Source of the DNA: Bacteroidales bacterium
Lineage (GTDB): Bacteria > Bacteroidota > Bacteroidia > Bacteroidales > Dysgonomonadaceae
Assembly (NCBI GenBank): GCA_012518155.1
Contig: JAAYTC010000289.1
Span: 1-8,202 of the forward strand
Direction of reading: 5' to 3'
Length of the DNA stretch: 8,202 bases
Position numbers and translations under genes: made by a program. Each line of letters opens with the position of its first letter. Position 1 is the stretch's first letter. A model generated the notes under the pieces. It was not told the origin of the DNA, searched no databases, and saw nothing but the letters and a program-made list of their open reading frames with translations. This document shows, piece by piece, positions 7,829-8,202 of the stretch.

Positions 7829-7960
7829 TGCCCGGGGCGTCGCCGAGAATCGATGCCTGTGGTGTGGTCGAGGATGGACGCGTGTGCCGTTATCAAGAAT
7901 TGATGTCTCGTTATCGAGGATGGACGCATCCGCCGTTAACGAGGGTTGATGTCTATTAAG
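7819..7960 (+). repeat. Six-unit imperfect tandem repeat (25- and 21-base units)
   Basis: Six adjoining units begin with a shared core of about 12 bases, consensus CRAGRRTBGAYG. The units are 7819-7843 (25), 7844-7868 (25), 7869-7893 (25), 7894-7914 (21), 7915-7939 (25) and 7940-7960 (21). The tail after the core varies more; it ends in GTTA plus one base in units 3 and 5 and reads TCTNRTTAT-like in units 4 and 6. Units 3+4 and 5+6 form a 46-base higher-order repeat, identical at about 35 of 46 positions by eye. Unit lengths are not multiples of three, so this is not a repeated peptide. The first unit overlaps the last codons and the TGA of the upstream gene. No clear intrinsic terminator is present in or after it. 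Function unknown. Confidence 0.8.
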
Positions 7961-8081
7961 CATGGTTAAAAATGACCCTTTCGTGCAGCGTTTCGTGAAT
8001 GGAGCGCGTCTAACCTACGTGTACTCGATATCACAAAACAAACCACACATGATTGTTCAAAAAATCGAAAAAGAGATTATT

Positions 8082-8202
8082 ATGAAAAAAAGACCCATTT
8101 ATTTATTAAGCTTGATGCTGTTAGGCGTATTTATGATTGCTTGTGATAAGAACGATAACGATACCCTGACTTTTGATAACCAAAATGTAGAACTGTTTAT
8201 AG
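8082..8202 (+). CDS. Lipoprotein, N-terminal fragment (runs off window)
   Basis: An open frame of 40 codons that reaches the window edge without a stop. It begins MKKRPIYLLSLMLLG and has a lipobox MIAC with the lipidated cysteine at residue 21, so the product should be exported and anchored to a membrane. The residues after Cys21 (DKNDNDT) are acidic and polar, which in Bacteroidota can go with display on the outer surface, but this is suggestive only. An in-frame upstream ATG at 8049 would add 11 residues (MIVQKIEKEII) before the signal peptide. The 8082 start is preferred because it puts the basic residues and hydrophobic core at the N terminus. Too little of the mature protein is visible to name a family. 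No convincing promoter is seen between the repeat array and this gene. Confidence 0.75.
   Translation, partial: MKKRPIYLLSLMLLGVFMIACDKNDNDTLTFDNQNVELFI

Noticed and set aside
7445..7963. 172-codon minus-strand frame with repeated ASILDN-like peptides
   Set aside because: It lies antisense to the conserved C-terminal coding sequence, and its peptide repeats simply reflect the DNA repeat array. Similar peptides appear in a second minus frame over the same repeats.

Overview
The window reads as a piece of a Bacteroidota chromosome, most likely order Bacteroidales. The evidence is the close family resemblance of the proteins, the absence of Shine-Dalgarno sites in front of the genes, and a clear Bacteroidota-type promoter (TTTG, 19 bases, TAnnTTTG). 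The genus cannot be fixed from sequence alone. This is mostly ordinary housekeeping DNA, with no phage, insertion sequence, CRISPR array or RNA gene visible.

Left part, minus strand (22-4467): three genes read leftwards in the order lytic transglycosylase, uvrA, tpx. The transglycosylase and uvrA are 31 bases apart and probably share the promoter at 4559-4589. tpx follows uvrA after 110 bases. The products cover cell-wall turnover, nucleotide excision repair and peroxide detoxification.

Centre (4468-4825): a 358-base divergent intergenic region holding a strong promoter for the leftward operon and a weaker candidate for the rightward gene.

Right part, plus strand (4826-7828): one 1000-codon reading frame, cut once by an in-frame TAG at 6188-6190 that is followed directly by ATG in the same frame. 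The N-terminal piece carries a degenerate receiver domain, an apparently complete receiver domain and the first glycine-rich motif of a PEP-synthase-type ATP-binding domain. The C-terminal piece carries the rest of that domain and a conserved C-terminal region. Proteins of this layout are usually labelled PEP synthase or PEP/pyruvate-binding protein in Bacteroidota, but the phosphohistidine and PEP-binding domains of true PEP synthase are absent. The break falls inside the ATP-binding domain, so the two products would have to work together, or the gene is a recent pseudogene or a sequencing error.

Far right (7819-8202): a six-unit imperfect tandem repeat of 25- and 21-base units starts in the last codons of the split gene. 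After a short spacer comes the start of a lipoprotein gene that runs off the window. The most noteworthy items are the TAG/ATG junction with the unusual two-receiver ATP-grasp protein, and the repeat array.
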